A stretch of DNA of 64,000 bases from Byssochlamys sp. IMV 00236 (lineage: Eukaryota > Ascomycota > Eurotiomycetes > Eurotiales > Thermoascaceae). This document shows, one piece after another, positions 47,401 to 61,500 of this stretch (position 1 is the stretch's first letter; each line of letters opens with the position of its first letter). The notes under the pieces were generated by a model, which had not been told where the DNA came from, searched no databases, and worked only from the letters and a program-made list of their open reading frames with translations. A program made the translations under genes and the position numbers. The stretch is taken from NCBI GenBank assembly GCA_001931875.2, contig MSJH02000816.1:62001-126000 (forward strand), written 5' to 3'.

Positions 47401-50400
47401 TATAGACTATTTAAAAGGTATAACCTTTTTATTATAAAAATAAAATATTTTATTAATATATAGTATAAAAAGAAATATAAAAAGATTTATTTAATAAATA
47501 TATTAAATAAATCTATAATAGCTTTAAAAGAGTTATTAAAATAAAAAAAAAGTTATTAAAAAGTATTATTATAAGAACCTCTAAAAAAGTATAAAAAAAT
47601 ATATAAAGGATTTACTAAATATATCTAATTAAAGATATTAGATATTAAGAGAGAAATAAGATTAATACTAAATTATTTAAAGAATCTTATTATAGGTAAT
47701 AATTTATAATTAAGAGAGAAAAAACTATTAATAAAGGTGCTTTTTACCTAAGAAATAGCCCTTACTTAGACTTTTAAAGAGATTAAATAAATGCGCCTAA
47801 AAGTTATATTTTTAATTATTATTTAAACTATAGATTATAAACTATAATAGATAAAGAGCTTCTTAATATTAAAGATATTTTATAATATAATATAAGAAAT
47901 AGTAAAAGAGAGAATAAATATAGAGATTTTTAAATATAATTAAAGACCCTACTAAAATCTATAGTTTTTAATAAAAAAAAATAATAAATATTAGCTAATT
48001 AATATAATTATAGAAGTTAATTAAATAATAATATAAGATATTAATCTACCTCTTTTAGCTAATAAATTCTTAGAAGAGTTTAGTAAAATTTCAATATTAA
48101 TACTTATAGACTTATTCTCTAAATATAATTAATTAGAGTTAGCTAAGGAATTATAGGATTTAATAGCTTTTTATATACTAGGGATTAGTTTAGTTTATTA
48201 AGCTAAATTATTCTAAAAATAAATAAATATAATATAAGAGTTTATATAAAGGGTTATAAAAGTACTAATAGATAATATTCTTAATATTTATAATATATTT
48301 CTAGATAATATACTAATATAAGAACCTAAGACTAATTATAGGGGAAAAGAGATATTACCGGGAATTAGAAGGTTTATATTTAAATATATCTAGAATATTA
48401 ATAAAATATTATATAGTCTTAAACTTATAGGTTTAATAATTATTAAGGAGAAATTATAATTTATAATATTAAGAATTAAAATAATAGGCTATATATATAA
48501 TACTAAGGGGAAATATCTTAAATTAGCTAAGATAATTAAGATTTTAAAATAGCTACCTTATTAGAACTTATAAGAAGTAAGAAAATTTTTAAGAATTATA
48601 GCCTATTACTAGATATAAATTAAAAAATATATTATTAAAGCTAAGCTAATATATTTAATATTAAAAAAGAGATAAGACTTTTTTTAAGAGCTAAAATAAT
48701 AAGAAATAATAAATATTTTAAAAGTAGCTTTAATAATAATACTAGCATTTAAGCTAATTAATTATAAAGAGGAAGATATAATTATTATTAATACTAATAT
48801 TAATAATAATAAATAAAGGGCTTAACTTACTTAAGAAGAAAAGAAGTTTAATAAGAGATACTTAGCTAAATATAAAAGTAAAATATAGATATAAGTAGAA
48901 AGGCAATATAATAAAAAAAAGTTAGAATATAAGGTAGTATTAAAGGTATTTTATAAATTCTAAGTATATTTATATAATATATACTTTTAATTAAAGGTAG
49001 ATATAAAAACTTTAATTATATAACTAAATAAAATAGTTATAAACTTCTTTAAGTTAGTAATTATATAATAGATTACTTAAATTTAATTATTTAACTTTAA
49101 TATTATTTATATATTAGAGAAAAAGAATTTAGTTATAAATAGATTATCTTAAAAGCTAATAATAGAGTAAGACTTAAAAAAGGCAAAAAATAATAATATA
49201 GAGAAATTCTTAGACTTATAGTTTTATATAGTCTATTATACTAATATATAAGAAGTAAAATTAAATAGTATTCTTTAATTAATACCTATATTATATTAGT
49301 TAGAGAAATCTTTATTAATTATAGAATAGTTATAAACTATAATAAAATTAGATAATATAAATAAAGAATAATATACTAAGTTTAAGAAAGAGGTCTTAAA
49401 GTATATAATATAAGATAATATATTTTTCTAGAGAATATAATAAAATTAGCCTTATTATATAGTTATTGATAATAAAAAAAAGTAAAAAGAAATTCTTATA
49501 GCCCTTTATAAAGAGTATAAATATTATAAGTATAAAGTAACCTATTAAAAGATAACTAATTAATATTAATAAAAAAGCTTATATAAGTATATTATTTAAT
49601 AGATAAAAATATATAATAAATATTAAAAAGTAAATAAAGAATATATTAAAAAAGTATTATAATCTACTTTTATTTTATTAAAATAATTAAAGCTTTATTT
49701 AAATATTTATAAGATTATACTATTTAATAAATAAAAAACTTATATTATAGTACTTTAAGATAACTTTAGCTAAATAAAATATTAAATACTTAGTAATCTT
49801 ATTTTAAAAGCTATTACTAAGTTTTTATAAGAAGACTAGATTTATTATTAAAGAGTAATAAAGATTCTTATTAATAATAATAAATTAAAGAATAAAGCTA
49901 TAATTAATATACTAGTATAGAAATATAAAATTAACTATATTAAGATTATATTATATAACTTATAGGTAAATAAAGCAGTTAAAGTTATATATAAATTTTT
50001 TATATATAATATTAAAAAACTTATAAAAAGAATAGGGGTAAATTAAATAAATTATTTACTAATAGTAATCTAAGTAAATAAAAATATAATTAAGATCTTT
50101 ATAGGCTTAATATTATTTAAAATAATTATAAGATATAATATTATACTGCTAATTAAACTAAAAGTACCTATTTAAAAGATTTTAATATAAGATAAGATTA
50201 AGATTATAGAAGATTTTTTATTCTTTTATATATAATAAATAAAGCTTAAAGATTAAGATATAGAAAAGGCCTAATTTTATATCTAATATATAAGAGAAGC
50301 TAATAAGAAAGTTTTTAATAATAAGAAATAGCTTTATAAAGAATAATTAATAAAAGAATAGCTTATTCTACTTTATAATATAAAGCTTAAAATATCTTAT

Positions 50401-50690
50401 TCTATAAAACTAGTATATTACTAGCTTAAATTATATAGGATTAAAAAAGTCTTTAAGAAAGAATTCTATAAGCTTAAGAAGTTAAATAATATATTTTTTA
50501 GAGATCTAATTTATAGAAATTACTTAAAAAACTATTATTTATAAGAGAATTAAAATAAAATACTAATTATAAGTAATAATATAGTATTTAAGTAAGAAAA
50601 TTAATAATTAAGTAATAATAATAATAATAATATAAATTAAATATTACCTAGATTAAAATATATAGTTATAGTTCTAATATTCTTTTTTTA
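44490..50690 (+). pseudogene. Gypsy G1 gag-pol relic
   Basis: Gag occupies about 44,500-46,500 and is lysine-rich and helical. The protease is marked by VNSKAEIN near 46,822-46,845, from the DSGA motif. The reverse transcriptase reads through stops from about 47,990 to 48,520, with the catalytic box FLDNILI (from FLDD) at 48,298-48,318 and the group-specific EILPGIRRFIFKYI block after it. RNase H is about 48,600-49,150. The integrase is about 49,440-50,220, recognisable by the order of its zinc-binding, core and NKAIINILV.KYKI-like blocks. A short C-terminal part (to about 50,690) corresponds to the MSYSVKLAYRWLGPYRI-type end domain. The product would be a complete retrotransposon polyprotein, but RIP stops occur throughout. 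Confidence 0.8.
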
Positions 50691-50699
50691 AAAATATTA

Positions 50700-53600
50700 G
50701 CTTAAAAAGAGAAGAAGTAAAAGGCTAATAAATAAAGTAAGCTTAATATTAAATAAGAGTTTAGCTTAAGATAAAAAAGAGTAATAAATAAAAAATAAAG
50801 GCATTTAAATTTTTTTAAGAGAAAAGGGATTTAAAAATAAATAAAATAGAAGAATATATATATATTATTAGAAGAATAAGGCTAGACTCTTCTAATTATT
50901 AAAAAAGGAAGATATTAAATAAAGAATATAAAATAATAATAAAGAAATCTTACTTTATATTAAAAACCTTATTTTATTACCTATAAATATTATTTAAAAA
51001 CTTAAATCTAATTATTTTATACTCCCTTTTTAAATTAAATATTATTAAAACTAGAACTGCTATATATTTTTACTAAATTAAAATAGAAGAAAATACTCTT
51101 TAAGTTTAAAATATTATCCTATAGAAATAGTTATTAAAGTTTAATATAAATATTTATATAATTATAAATAAGATTTATAATCTTATAAAAAAAGCGATTA
51201 TTATAATAAAAAATAAACTAAAGAAAATTAGATTTATAGCAGAAATAGTAGCTATTATTATAAAATTTTAGATTAAATAAAATAAGGCTATAGTAAACTA
51301 TTATAAGTTTTTATTATAATAAAAACTTTTAGAAGAAATAAGAATAAAAAAAAAGTAATTAAAAAATTAGAAGAATTAATAAAGAGAGTTAAAAAGAATA
51401 GAAATTATATAGATAAAGGCTATTTACTTATAGTAGAGGTATAAAAAAAATAAATAATTAATTAATTAATAATATTAGCTAGGAGATCTTATTAAATCTT
51501 AATAATATTAAGGGAAATTATAAAATAAATTAAGGAGTAAAGAGCAGCAGCTATTTATTTAATATAAGTTTAAATAAATAAATTATTAAATATTAGAAAG
51601 TCTAGTATATAGCTAAATAAAAGCCTATTACTAATAGATATAAAAAGAATAAAAAATTTATTAAAAAAAATAATAAATAGAAGCAGATAGTTTCTATTTA
51701 AAGTAATAAAAGTAGAGCTTTAATTAATTAATATATAAATTAAGGAGGACTTTTTTTAAAAGAGATTTTAAAGTATAAAATAAAGAGAATAATTAAAGAC
51801 CTAAAAGAGAATTTATTAATTAATCTTATTATTAATAATAAAGAAGGTAATAAAATAAAAAAAAAAGGATAAAAAAAGAATAAAGAGCCCTAAGAAGCTT
51901 AAAGGCAAGAAAAAAATTAAAATATAAAAAAAAGAGAAATAGACTAAAAAAGATTATAATTATAAAACTAAGATAATAAAATTATTTAAAAGAGCTTTCT
52001 TTAGTTAAAATAATAAAGGAGTTATAAATAGCCTTTAATAAGGAGAAACTAAAATTAATAAACTCTGTTATAAATATATTAATAAGATTTAAATAATATT
52101 AAGCATATATATAATAGAAGAAAAATTATTAAAAAAAAGATTAAAAATATTTATTAAAAGTAATAAAGATCTCTATAATTTAATAATATATAATAAATAT
52201 TAGAGATAGTTCTAATATAGCTATTATCTAGATTTATCTTTTAAAGACTATAATTATAGTAATAAAAAGAAATTATTAAAATAAAGCTAAATTAGCGGCT
52301 AATTAATATTAAAAAAGAAAATAAAGAAAATATTATATTAGTTAATATTAAAAAGGCTTTAAAAAACTTATAATAGCTATATATATCTTTTAGCGGGTAT
52401 AATAAAAATAAAAAAAGAGATATTAGTTAGAAATACTTAAAAAGTTTTAAAGATAATAAATAAGATAATATTAAGAATAATAAGAAAGTAGCTAAAGACT
52501 CTATTTAAAAGTATATATTATTTATTAGAGATATTATTAAAAGAGTAGCTATATTGCTTTTTTAATAATACTAAATTTAAATAAGCGCTTTTAGCCTTTT
52601 AGCTTAAAAAAATAAAAGAAAAGAGGAGTTTTAACTATATCTTACTTAATCCTATTAAAATAAAAAAAGATATTAATATTATAAAAGTAGAAGAATCTTT
52701 AATTAATATAAACTTTTAAAGTAATAATAAATAAATAAAGAAATCTTTTAATAAGATAAATAGTAATATGCTTAGAAAAGCTATAGAATTTTTTATAAAA
52801 AAAAATTTAATCTCTTATTTAAAACTTATTATAGACTTTTACTTAAAACTTAAATATTTTATTTAATTATATTTATAAAAAAGATATATAGCTCTTAAAT
52901 TAGCTTTTAATAAAAATTTTATATAATAAGAATTTATAGAATAGTTTTATTTTTCTATATTTTAAGATAAAGAAAGACTTAACTTATAATATTTAATATA
53001 AGAAATAAAGGTTATATTATATTATAAAGAAAAAATAAATAATAAGACTATAAGAGTAAAGAATATATCTTAAAATATTTTATAAAAGATTATTAAATAA
53101 AATATAATATATTATCTTATTTAGCTAGCTCTTTTTAAAGAAAAAAATTATTATTTATAAGTTTATTATAAAAAAGAGTATATAAAAAAAAATAAAGGAA
53201 ATAAGATTATAATTTTAAGAAGTATATAAAAATAGAGCTTTATACTTCTATATAATAAAGCTATTATAAGAGAGCCTTTTAAAGAGAGTAATATTATTTT
53301 AAAATATAAATAAATGCTAATATTTAATAATTAAAGAATAATAATATTAAAAGAGAGAAGCTCTAAAATAGTTACTATTTACTCCTTTAATTATAAAGAA
53401 ATTAGCAGAATATATAAAGATTAGGGAGAGAAAGGCTTATTTAATCTTCTTATCTATAAGGTAATTATTATTAAAAAGGCTCTTCTTAAATAGGCTTTAT
53501 AAGACTCTATAGAAATATAAATAAAATTATATTTTATTCTTATTTAAGATAAATAATTTATTAAACTTTTCTTATAAAATTAATAATAATAGCTTATAAA

Positions 53601-53740
53601 TCTAGTAGTTATTAAATATAAAATATATAAGATATTAAAATATTCTTATTTTAGAAGAAATTTATAATATAAATAAAAGAGGATTAGATAAATTATAGTA
53701 TTAAAGAGAAATAAATAAGGGCGTTTATATATAAAAGAGA
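50700..53740 (+). pseudogene. Gypsy G1 post-integrase tail of unknown function
   Basis: About 3 kb between the end of integrase and the polypurine tract. The plus strand keeps the A- and G-rich coding texture of gag and pol. Long stretches read through RIP-type stops as a lysine-, glutamate- and glutamine-rich protein (about 51,200-52,300), followed by a segment with more hydrophobic and mixed residues (about 52,700-53,700). The same tail occurs in R. I do not recognise a family. It might be an additional open reading frame, such as an env-position or accessory gene, or captured sequence. Its two parts may be separate genes. Confidence 0.45.
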
Positions 53741-53748
53741 GAAGGCTA

Positions 53749-54090
53749 TATAATAAGGAGAAATAGTAGTTAAAAAGGTTTTAGAGATATAATTAGATCA
53801 GCAAATTATATACTATTATTAGAAGAAATAGCTTAAATACTTCTAATAAGATAGAGGGGAGGCAAAGAAATATAGTTAAAAAATATAGAATAAAATAAGT
53901 AATTTCCCTTTTAATTATTATTTAGTATTAGTTTAATAATAAATTAGTTTTTATTTATTATATTATTTTATTATTAGAGCTTCTCTTTTAACTTTATTCT
54001 AAGCCCTAAAGAATAGAGCTCTCCTTTTCTTCCTCTATTCCCTTATGCTCTAAGACTTACTGCTAAGTCTTAATACTATATCTTATAATA
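53749..54090 (+). repeat. 3' LTR of gypsy G1
   Basis: 342 bp, same length as the 5' LTR and with fewer RIP changes in places (GATCAGCAAATT, TTACTGCTAAGTC). Preceded by a polypurine tract. Confidence 0.9.
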
Positions 54091-54094
54091 CTAC

Positions 54095-55255
54095 TACTTT
54101 AAGAAAAAAATCCCTAATTAATAGTACTTATTAAGAAGTATCTAAATTCTGCTAAATTAAAAAAAAAGTTAACTTTAATCTATAAAAATAAGATAAAGAA
54201 AAAAAGAATTTTAATAGCTTTATAGAGATAATAGTTTTAATAATATTAGTCTTATTAATTAGCTAAATAGTAGACTTAAGAATATATAGAAATATATATA
54301 ATAATAAGTTTTAATTTATTAAGTATAAAGACTTTATTAATAAAGAAAAGTAATAATATAAATATAATTATATTAATAATATCCTAGATAAAAATAAAGA
54401 TAAAGATATTATTAAACTAGACTTAAAGCTTAATAATAGTTATATAAATAATATCTTTATCTATACTCTATATATACTAAAGTAGAAATATTATCTATTC
54501 TCTATAATTTAAAATAAAATACTATATAAAATATAATATAACTCTTAAGATAATAGACTAGTAAATATAGATATTAATTAAGTTATTAAATATATATATA
54601 AGAATAGAGATATTCTATAGCTTAAGCTTTATAAGTAAATTATTATACTAGCAATATTATTAAAGCTCTTATATAAGAGAATAGAATATATTAATATTAT
54701 AAAGCTTAAAGCTATTATTAAATTAAACCCTATAGCTATTTAATTTATTAAGAATATAGACTTTTATTATAAAGCATATTATATAATAAAGATAAAGCGA
54801 TTAATATCTAAAGATTTTTAGCTTTATATATTATAATTAATAAAATTTTTCTATATAAATACTTAGCCTATAAAGCTGCTAAGAGTTTAAAAATATATAA
54901 ATTATCTTATTATTATAAATAGTGCTATAAGAATATAATTTATTTATATATTAAAATTAAAAGATAAAGCTTTAAAATATATAATCTCTTTTATTAAAAA
55001 AATTAAAAATATCCTATTAATAGATAATTATTTATAATACTAAAGAATTAATAGTAAAAGAGAATTCTTAAACTTTAAGTCTTAGGCTAAAGCTAAAGAA
55101 TTAAAAGTTAAACTAATATTTTTATAAATCTTAGAAAATAATAATACTTTAAAATATTATAAAAGATATTTTAACTTATTAACTTATATAATAATAATAG
55201 CTTTAAAATTCTTAAAAAACCTTTAGCTATTTATAATTAAGACTATTATTTATAT
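54095..55255 (+). pseudogene. Copia E gag end and integrase relic, right part
   Basis: Continues the gag of E after gypsy G1 and aligns with A at 9,600-10,760. The integrase region reads through stops with a block like FYYKAYYIIKIK near 54,760, matching the YHYKVAYNGDKA part of fungal copia integrases. It is cut by G2 at 55,256, at a point equivalent to about 10,760 in A. Confidence 0.7.
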
Positions 55256-55584
55256 TGTAGTAGGGAGAATCAGTATAAAGAATGTAATTAGTCAAGAGGT
55301 TATATGCTTTTACTTAAAGTCTTTAAAAAGTCTATAAGTAAAGCAGGAGAGTAAGAAGACAATACCCTTTTAATTATTTAGAATAAAATAATTAGCTTTT
55401 TCTTTTTATTATTATTTAGTATTAGTTCAGCATTAGATTATTATTAGTTTATTATATTAGTCTATAGCTAAAGCTTTTTTTCTAGTTTTATTTTAAGCTC
55501 CGAAGCTAAATACTCTTCTCTTCCTTCTTAATATCTACTCGCTTAAAGACTCTATATTAAGTCTTAATATATCTTCCTATAATA
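55256..55584 (+). repeat. 5' LTR of gypsy G2
   Basis: 329 bp. It keeps TG and CA dinucleotides (GAATGTAATTAGTCAAGAGG, AAGACAATACCC), which the G1 LTR has mostly lost. It is followed by AAATAGAGCTAAATGCAGGG, the G2 version of the sequence after the G1 LTR. Confidence 0.85.
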
Positions 55585-55589
55585 AAATA

Positions 55590-58500
55590 GAGCTAAATGC
55601 AGGGGGTATTAAAATATTAAGCAGAAATAAAGGAGAAAGGAGAACTAGAAGCTAAGGTTAAGGCTAAAATTAAAAAAAAGGGTAAAAAATAGTAAAAAGA
55701 TAAATAAAATAGCTAAAGAAGATTACTATTATAAATAAAAAGAGATAAATATACCTTTTAGATTAGCAGAGATAGTAAATATAATATAGGGCAAAAATAT
55801 ATATTAATAATAAGAGAAAGGAAAGACTGCTAAATATAAGGAAGAGCTTAATAAATATAAAAGGAAAGCAAAAATTTAAAAAAAATAGGAAATTATTAAG
55901 CAAGAACTATTTATTAAAAAGTAGAAGAATTTCTTATTATTATTTTTATTACTATTCTTTTAAAAAAATATAAAGAAAAGTATTAATCTTTTTAGCACTA
56001 GTTAAGATAAAAAGATTTTTAGCTTCTTAATATTACTAAATCTAGAGGTATAAATAGCTTAAGTATCTAAAAATACAGGATTATTAATAATATAGCTAAT
56101 CTAGGTTATATTAGCTCTATAGATACTAATACCTAAAAATCTTAAGATATTATATTTTAAAGGGGATAATATTACTTATTATTTAAGGCTTTTTAAAAAG
56201 TTATATAAGGCGAATTAATTTTTAAAAAAAAAAAAACTAAATAATTTACAGACTATTATAGCTTATTAATATTATTATAAATAAATATTTAATTTAAATA
56301 TAAAAAAAAACTATCTAAAACTAGCAGAAGCAATTAAATAAAAATATACTTATTATAATAAGCATTAAAAGAAATATAATATCTAATAGCTAAAAAGATT
56401 TAAAAATATAAAATATAATAGCTTTAAGGACCTAAAGAAGTATAATTAAGAATATTAAGCTGTATTAAAAGCACTAATAATTTTAAGTAAATTAAGCTGA
56501 TATTTATAGAGAGTTTAGTATTTTTAAAGATTTTTAAAGGAGCTTAAGTAATAGATAGTTTAAGAGTTAAATATAGACTATTATACTTTATTTATTATTA
56601 AATATACTAATTTCTATAAAGAGGTAGTAAATAGGGTAAAAATAATTAAAACCCTTTATTATCTTAATAGCAATAAATTAGAGAAAGATTAAAATATAGC
56701 AGCTTTAATAAAAAAGAAAATAATTAAAGAAAATAATATATAACTTCTTATTAAACCTAATAAAACTTATCTAAATAAGAATAAGAATAGAACTAAATAA
56801 TAAAATATTAAAATAAAGTTAATAAAGCAATTATAGATTAATCAGTTAATAAAAGAGTTTAAAAAGTTAAAACTATATAATATACAATATATAAAAAGGC
56901 CTAATAATAATATGCCTAATACTAGCTTAAATATATAAGCTAAAATACTTTTAAGATTTAACCTAATTGGAGAATTTAAAATATTTCTAAACTTATATAA
57001 CTTCTGCTGGGCTTCTAATTATATTTAATCTTATTGCCTAGATTTAAAAAGTCTTCTAAATTAAAAGCTTATTTATTAAGGAAAAGATTATAAACTTTAC
57101 TTTAGGCTAAAAAGATAGAATAGAGAAATTATTTATCTTATATAAGAGAATATATTATAAAAGGAGATTATTAAATAAAGATTAAAAAAAAAGTAAAGAA
57201 ATATTAGTTTAATTAAGTATAATATCCAGTTGATTATATTAGGACAGCTTAAGGATAATTTAAGCTTTAAAGAAGAAGCTGGGGATATTATAAAAAATTA
57301 CTACTCTATTAATATAATAGGATTAGATAAGCCTTAAAAAGTAAAAAAAAGGCAAAGCAAGATTAAATAATTATATAAAGAAAAGCTACAGAAAGCAATT
57401 AAATAAAAATAAAGATTTCTTTTAATTAAGATAAACTAATTTAGCAATTATTAGCCTTTAAGTATAACTAAGAAAATAAAGATAATTAAAAAAAAATAAA
57501 AGATACGCCTAAGCAGAATAAGAATAAAAAGGTTATTAAAATAAAAAAGAAATAAAAATTAAAGAGGTTTAAAGTTATAGATAAGCTAAAAGGGACTATT
57601 AATATAATAAAAGTTATAAACTAGATATTAAATACTAGAGTTTAAATATTAATTTAGGACCTTATCAGTTTATCTCCTAATTTATATAAGGCCTTATTTA
57701 TTTTATAACTATAGTAGGTAATAATAAAGGCAATATTTTATAATATTAAAGGAGTATAGTTTAATATCTCTATATTAAATATAGAGTATATAGTAAATAA
57801 TATAAATTAATATACTTACATATTCTTATAATTTAAGCCTTTTAATAAAGATAAGATACTATATATAGCTATAACTCTGAAATTACTAATTAAAATTAAT
57901 AGTTATAAAAAAGTATAAAATATTATAGTAGATAGTAGAGCTAAAATTAATATAATATATAGAAATATAGCAAATTATTATAAACTTATTATAAGCCAGA
58001 AATTTAGAGGTAATATAATATTAGTAGACAGCAAGCAGACCCCTTTTATAAGTTTTTATAAAGAGATACCTATATAGGTAAAATCTTTCTATTATAAGGT
58101 CCCTTTCTTTATAGTAAATAATAAGATTAACTATAATTATATTCTAGGACAGCCTTTTAAGTATTAAACATATTTATAGTATATTGCTTTATTAGATAGG
58201 ATAATAAAAAGCATAATTTACTTTATAAACCAAAAGAATTAAGCTATTATTTAGGTATTTTCAATAAATAACCTAAAAAATAAGTTAAGGGAAGAGGTAT
58301 TATATAATTTATTATCCTAAATATAAGAGTTATTAAATTAGAGCTAAAAAAAAATAATAAATATTAAACTAAGAATAGAAAAAGCCTATAGAAGCTATAT
58401 TTAATAAATAATATTAACTTTAAAGCAAATAAGGAAATTAAAAATAAAAGGGTAGAGATATTTAAACTTACTAAATTAAATAAAAAAGTTAAAAAATTAT

Positions 58501-61500
58501 AGGGGTATAGACTATTTAAAAAGTATAACTTTTTTATTATAAAAATAAAATATTCTATTAATATATAGTATAAGAAGAAATATAAAAAGGTTTATTTAAT
58601 AAATATATTAAACAAACCTATAATAGCTTTAGGGGGATTATTAAGATAAAAAAAAGTTATTAAAGAGCGCTATTACAAGAACCTCTAAAAAAATACAAAA
58701 AAAATATATAAAAGATTTACTAAATATATTTAGTTAAAGATATTAAATATTAAGAAAGGAATAAGATTAATACTAGACTATCTAAAGAACCTTATTATAG
58801 GTAATAATTTATAGCTAAAAGAGAAAAAACTATTAATAGAAATACTTTTGCCTAAAAAATAATCTTTACCTAAATCTTTAAAGAGATTAAATAAATACGC
58901 CTAAAAGTTATACCTCTAATTATTATTTAGACTATAGATTATAAATTATAGTAGATAAAAAGCTTCTTAATACTAAAGGCACTTTATAACATAATATAAG
59001 GAATAATAAAAGAGAGAATAAATACAGGGATTTTTAAATACAGTTAAGGACCCTATTAAAATCTATAATTCTTAGTAAAAAAAAAGTAATAAATATTAGC
59101 TAATTAATACAGTTATAGAAGTTAATTAAATAATAATATAAAATACTAATCTGCCCTCTTTAGCTAATAAGTTTTTAAAAGAGTTTAATAGAATACTAAT
59201 ATTAATACTTATAAATTTATTCTTTAGGTATAATTAATTAGAGTTAGCTAAGGAATTACAAGACTTAATAACTTTTTATATATTAGGGATTAATTTAGTT
59301 TATTAAGCTAGATTACTCTAAAGATAGATAAATATAATATAGGAGTTTATATAAGGAGTTATAAGAATATTAGTAAATAATATTCCTAATATCTATAATA
59401 TATTTCTAGATAATATACTAATATAAGGACCTAAGACTAATTATAAGGAAGAAAAGATACTGCCGGGAATTAGAAGGTTTATATTTAAATATATTTAGAA
59501 TATTAATAAGATACTATACAGTCTTAAATTTATAGGTTTAATAATTACTAGGAAGAAATTATAATTTATAGTATTAGAAATTAAAGTAATAGGCTATATA
59601 TATAATATTAAGAGGAGATATTCTAAATTAACTAAGATAATTAAGATTTTAAAATAGCTATTTTATTAAAACTTATAGGAAGTAAAAAGATTTCTAGGAG
59701 TTATAGCCTATTACTAGATATAGATTAAAAGATATATTATTAAAGCTAAGCTAATATATTTAATATTAAGGAAGGGATAAGACTTCTTTTAAGGGCTAAA
59801 ATAATAAAAAGTAATAAATATCTTAAAAATAGCCTTAATAATAATATTAATATTTAAGCCGATTAATTATAGAAAGGGAGATATAATTATTATTAATATT
59901 AATATTAATAATAACAGATAGGGGGCTTAACTTACTTAAGAAAAAAAGGAGTCTAATAAGAGACACCCAGCCAGATATAAAAATAGAGTATAAATATAGG
60001 CAGAGAGGCAATATAATAAAGGAAAGTTAGAGTATAAGGTAATACTAAAGGCGCTTTATAAATTCCAAGTATATTTATATAGTATATACTTTTAACTAAA
60101 AATAAATATAAAAATTTTAATAGTATAACTGAATAAAATAGCTATAGACCTCTTTAAATTAATAATTATTTAATAGATTGCTTAAATTTAGCTATTTAAC
60201 TTTAATATTATTTATATATTAGGGAAAAAAAAATTTAATTATAAATAGATTATCTCAGAAGCTAGTAATAGAGCAAGACTTAAAAAAAGCGGAAGATAAT
60301 AATATAGAGAAATTCTTAAATCTATAGTTTTATACAGTCTATTATATTAATATATAAGAGGTAGAATTAGATAGCACCCCTTAATTAACACTTATATTAT
60401 ATTAGTTAAAAAAGTCTTTACTAATTATAGAATAGTTATAAACTATAATAAAACTAAATAATATAAATAGAGGATAATATACTAAGTTTAAGAAAGAGGC
60501 CCTAAAATATATAATCTAAGATAGTGTGCTTTTTTAGAAAATATAATAAAATTAGCCTTACTATATAGTTATTAATAATAAAGAAAAATAAAAAAAAAAT
60601 TCTTATAGCCCTTTATAAAGAATATAGATATTATAAATATAAAGTAACTTATTAAAAAATAGCTGATTAATATTAATAGAAAAGCCTATATAAATATATT
60701 GCTAGATAAGTAAAGATATATAATAAATATTAAAAAATAAATAAAGAATATATAAAAGAAGCTTTATAGTTAATATTTATTTTATTAGGGAAATTAAAGC
60801 TATATCTAAATATCTATAAGATTATACTGCCTAGTAAGAGAAAGATTTATATTACAATATTTTAGGATAACTTTAGCTAAGTTAAATATAAAGCCCTTAG
60901 CAGCTCTACTTTAAGAGCTATTACTAAGTTTTTATAAAAAAATTAGATTTATTATTAAAAAGTAATAGAGACTCTTATTAATAATAGAGGATTAGAAAAT
61001 AAAGCTATAATTAATATATTAGTATAAAAATATAAGATTAACTATATTAAAGTCTTATTATATAATCTATAAATAAATAGAGCAATTAAAATTATATATA
61101 AATCTTTTATATATAATATTAGAAAACTTATAAAAAGAATAGGAATAAATTAAGTAAATTATCTATTAGCAGTAATCTAGGCAAATAAGAATATAATTAA
61201 AACTTTTATAAGCTTAATACTATTTAGAGCAATTATAGGATATAATACTATATTGCTAATTAAACTAGAAGTATCTATTTAAAAGACTTTAATATAAGAT
61301 AAGATTAGGACTATAAAAGATCTTTTATTCCTTTACATATAATAGATAGAGGCTTAAGATTAGGATATAAAAGAGGCCCAACTTTATATCTAATATATAA
61401 GAGAAGTTAGTAAAGAAGTCTTTAATAATAAGAAATAGCTCTATAAAGAATAACTAATAAAAAAATAGCTTATTCTACTTTATAATATAAAGCTTAAGAT

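Larger units (their letters stand above)
44137..54090 (+). mobile_element. Gypsy element G1, complete, with CTAC target duplication
   Basis: A 9,954-bp Ty3/gypsy element of the same family as R. LTRs are 44137-44478 and 53749-54090, each 342 bp, starting TATAGTAAGG or TATAATAAGG and ending CTTATAATA. The flanking CTAC occurs at 44133-44136 and 54091-54094, so the target duplication is 4 bp. Inside are gag, protease, reverse transcriptase, RNase H, integrase and a 3-kb tail, then a purine-rich run AAAAGAGAGAAGG just before the 3' LTR. Every frame is interrupted by TAA and TAG. The plus strand is strongly A- and G-rich, as expected for the coding strand of this family. Confidence 0.92.
42954..55255 (+). 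mobile_element. Copia element E (plus strand), split by gypsy G1 and cut by G2
   Basis: Same family as A, B and D. The 5' LTR is 42954-43097 (144 bp, with a 5-bp insertion relative to A), the primer binding site is at 43098, and gag occupies about 43,300-44,136. Gypsy G1 (44137-54090) interrupts gag and the sequence resumes at 54,095. It then runs through the integrase region to 55,255, where gypsy G2 begins. The rest of E, if present, lies beyond the right edge. The match to A is colinear (43,300-44,132 with 8,790-9,600; 54,095-55,255 with 9,600-10,760), so the split is simple insertion. Confidence 0.85.
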
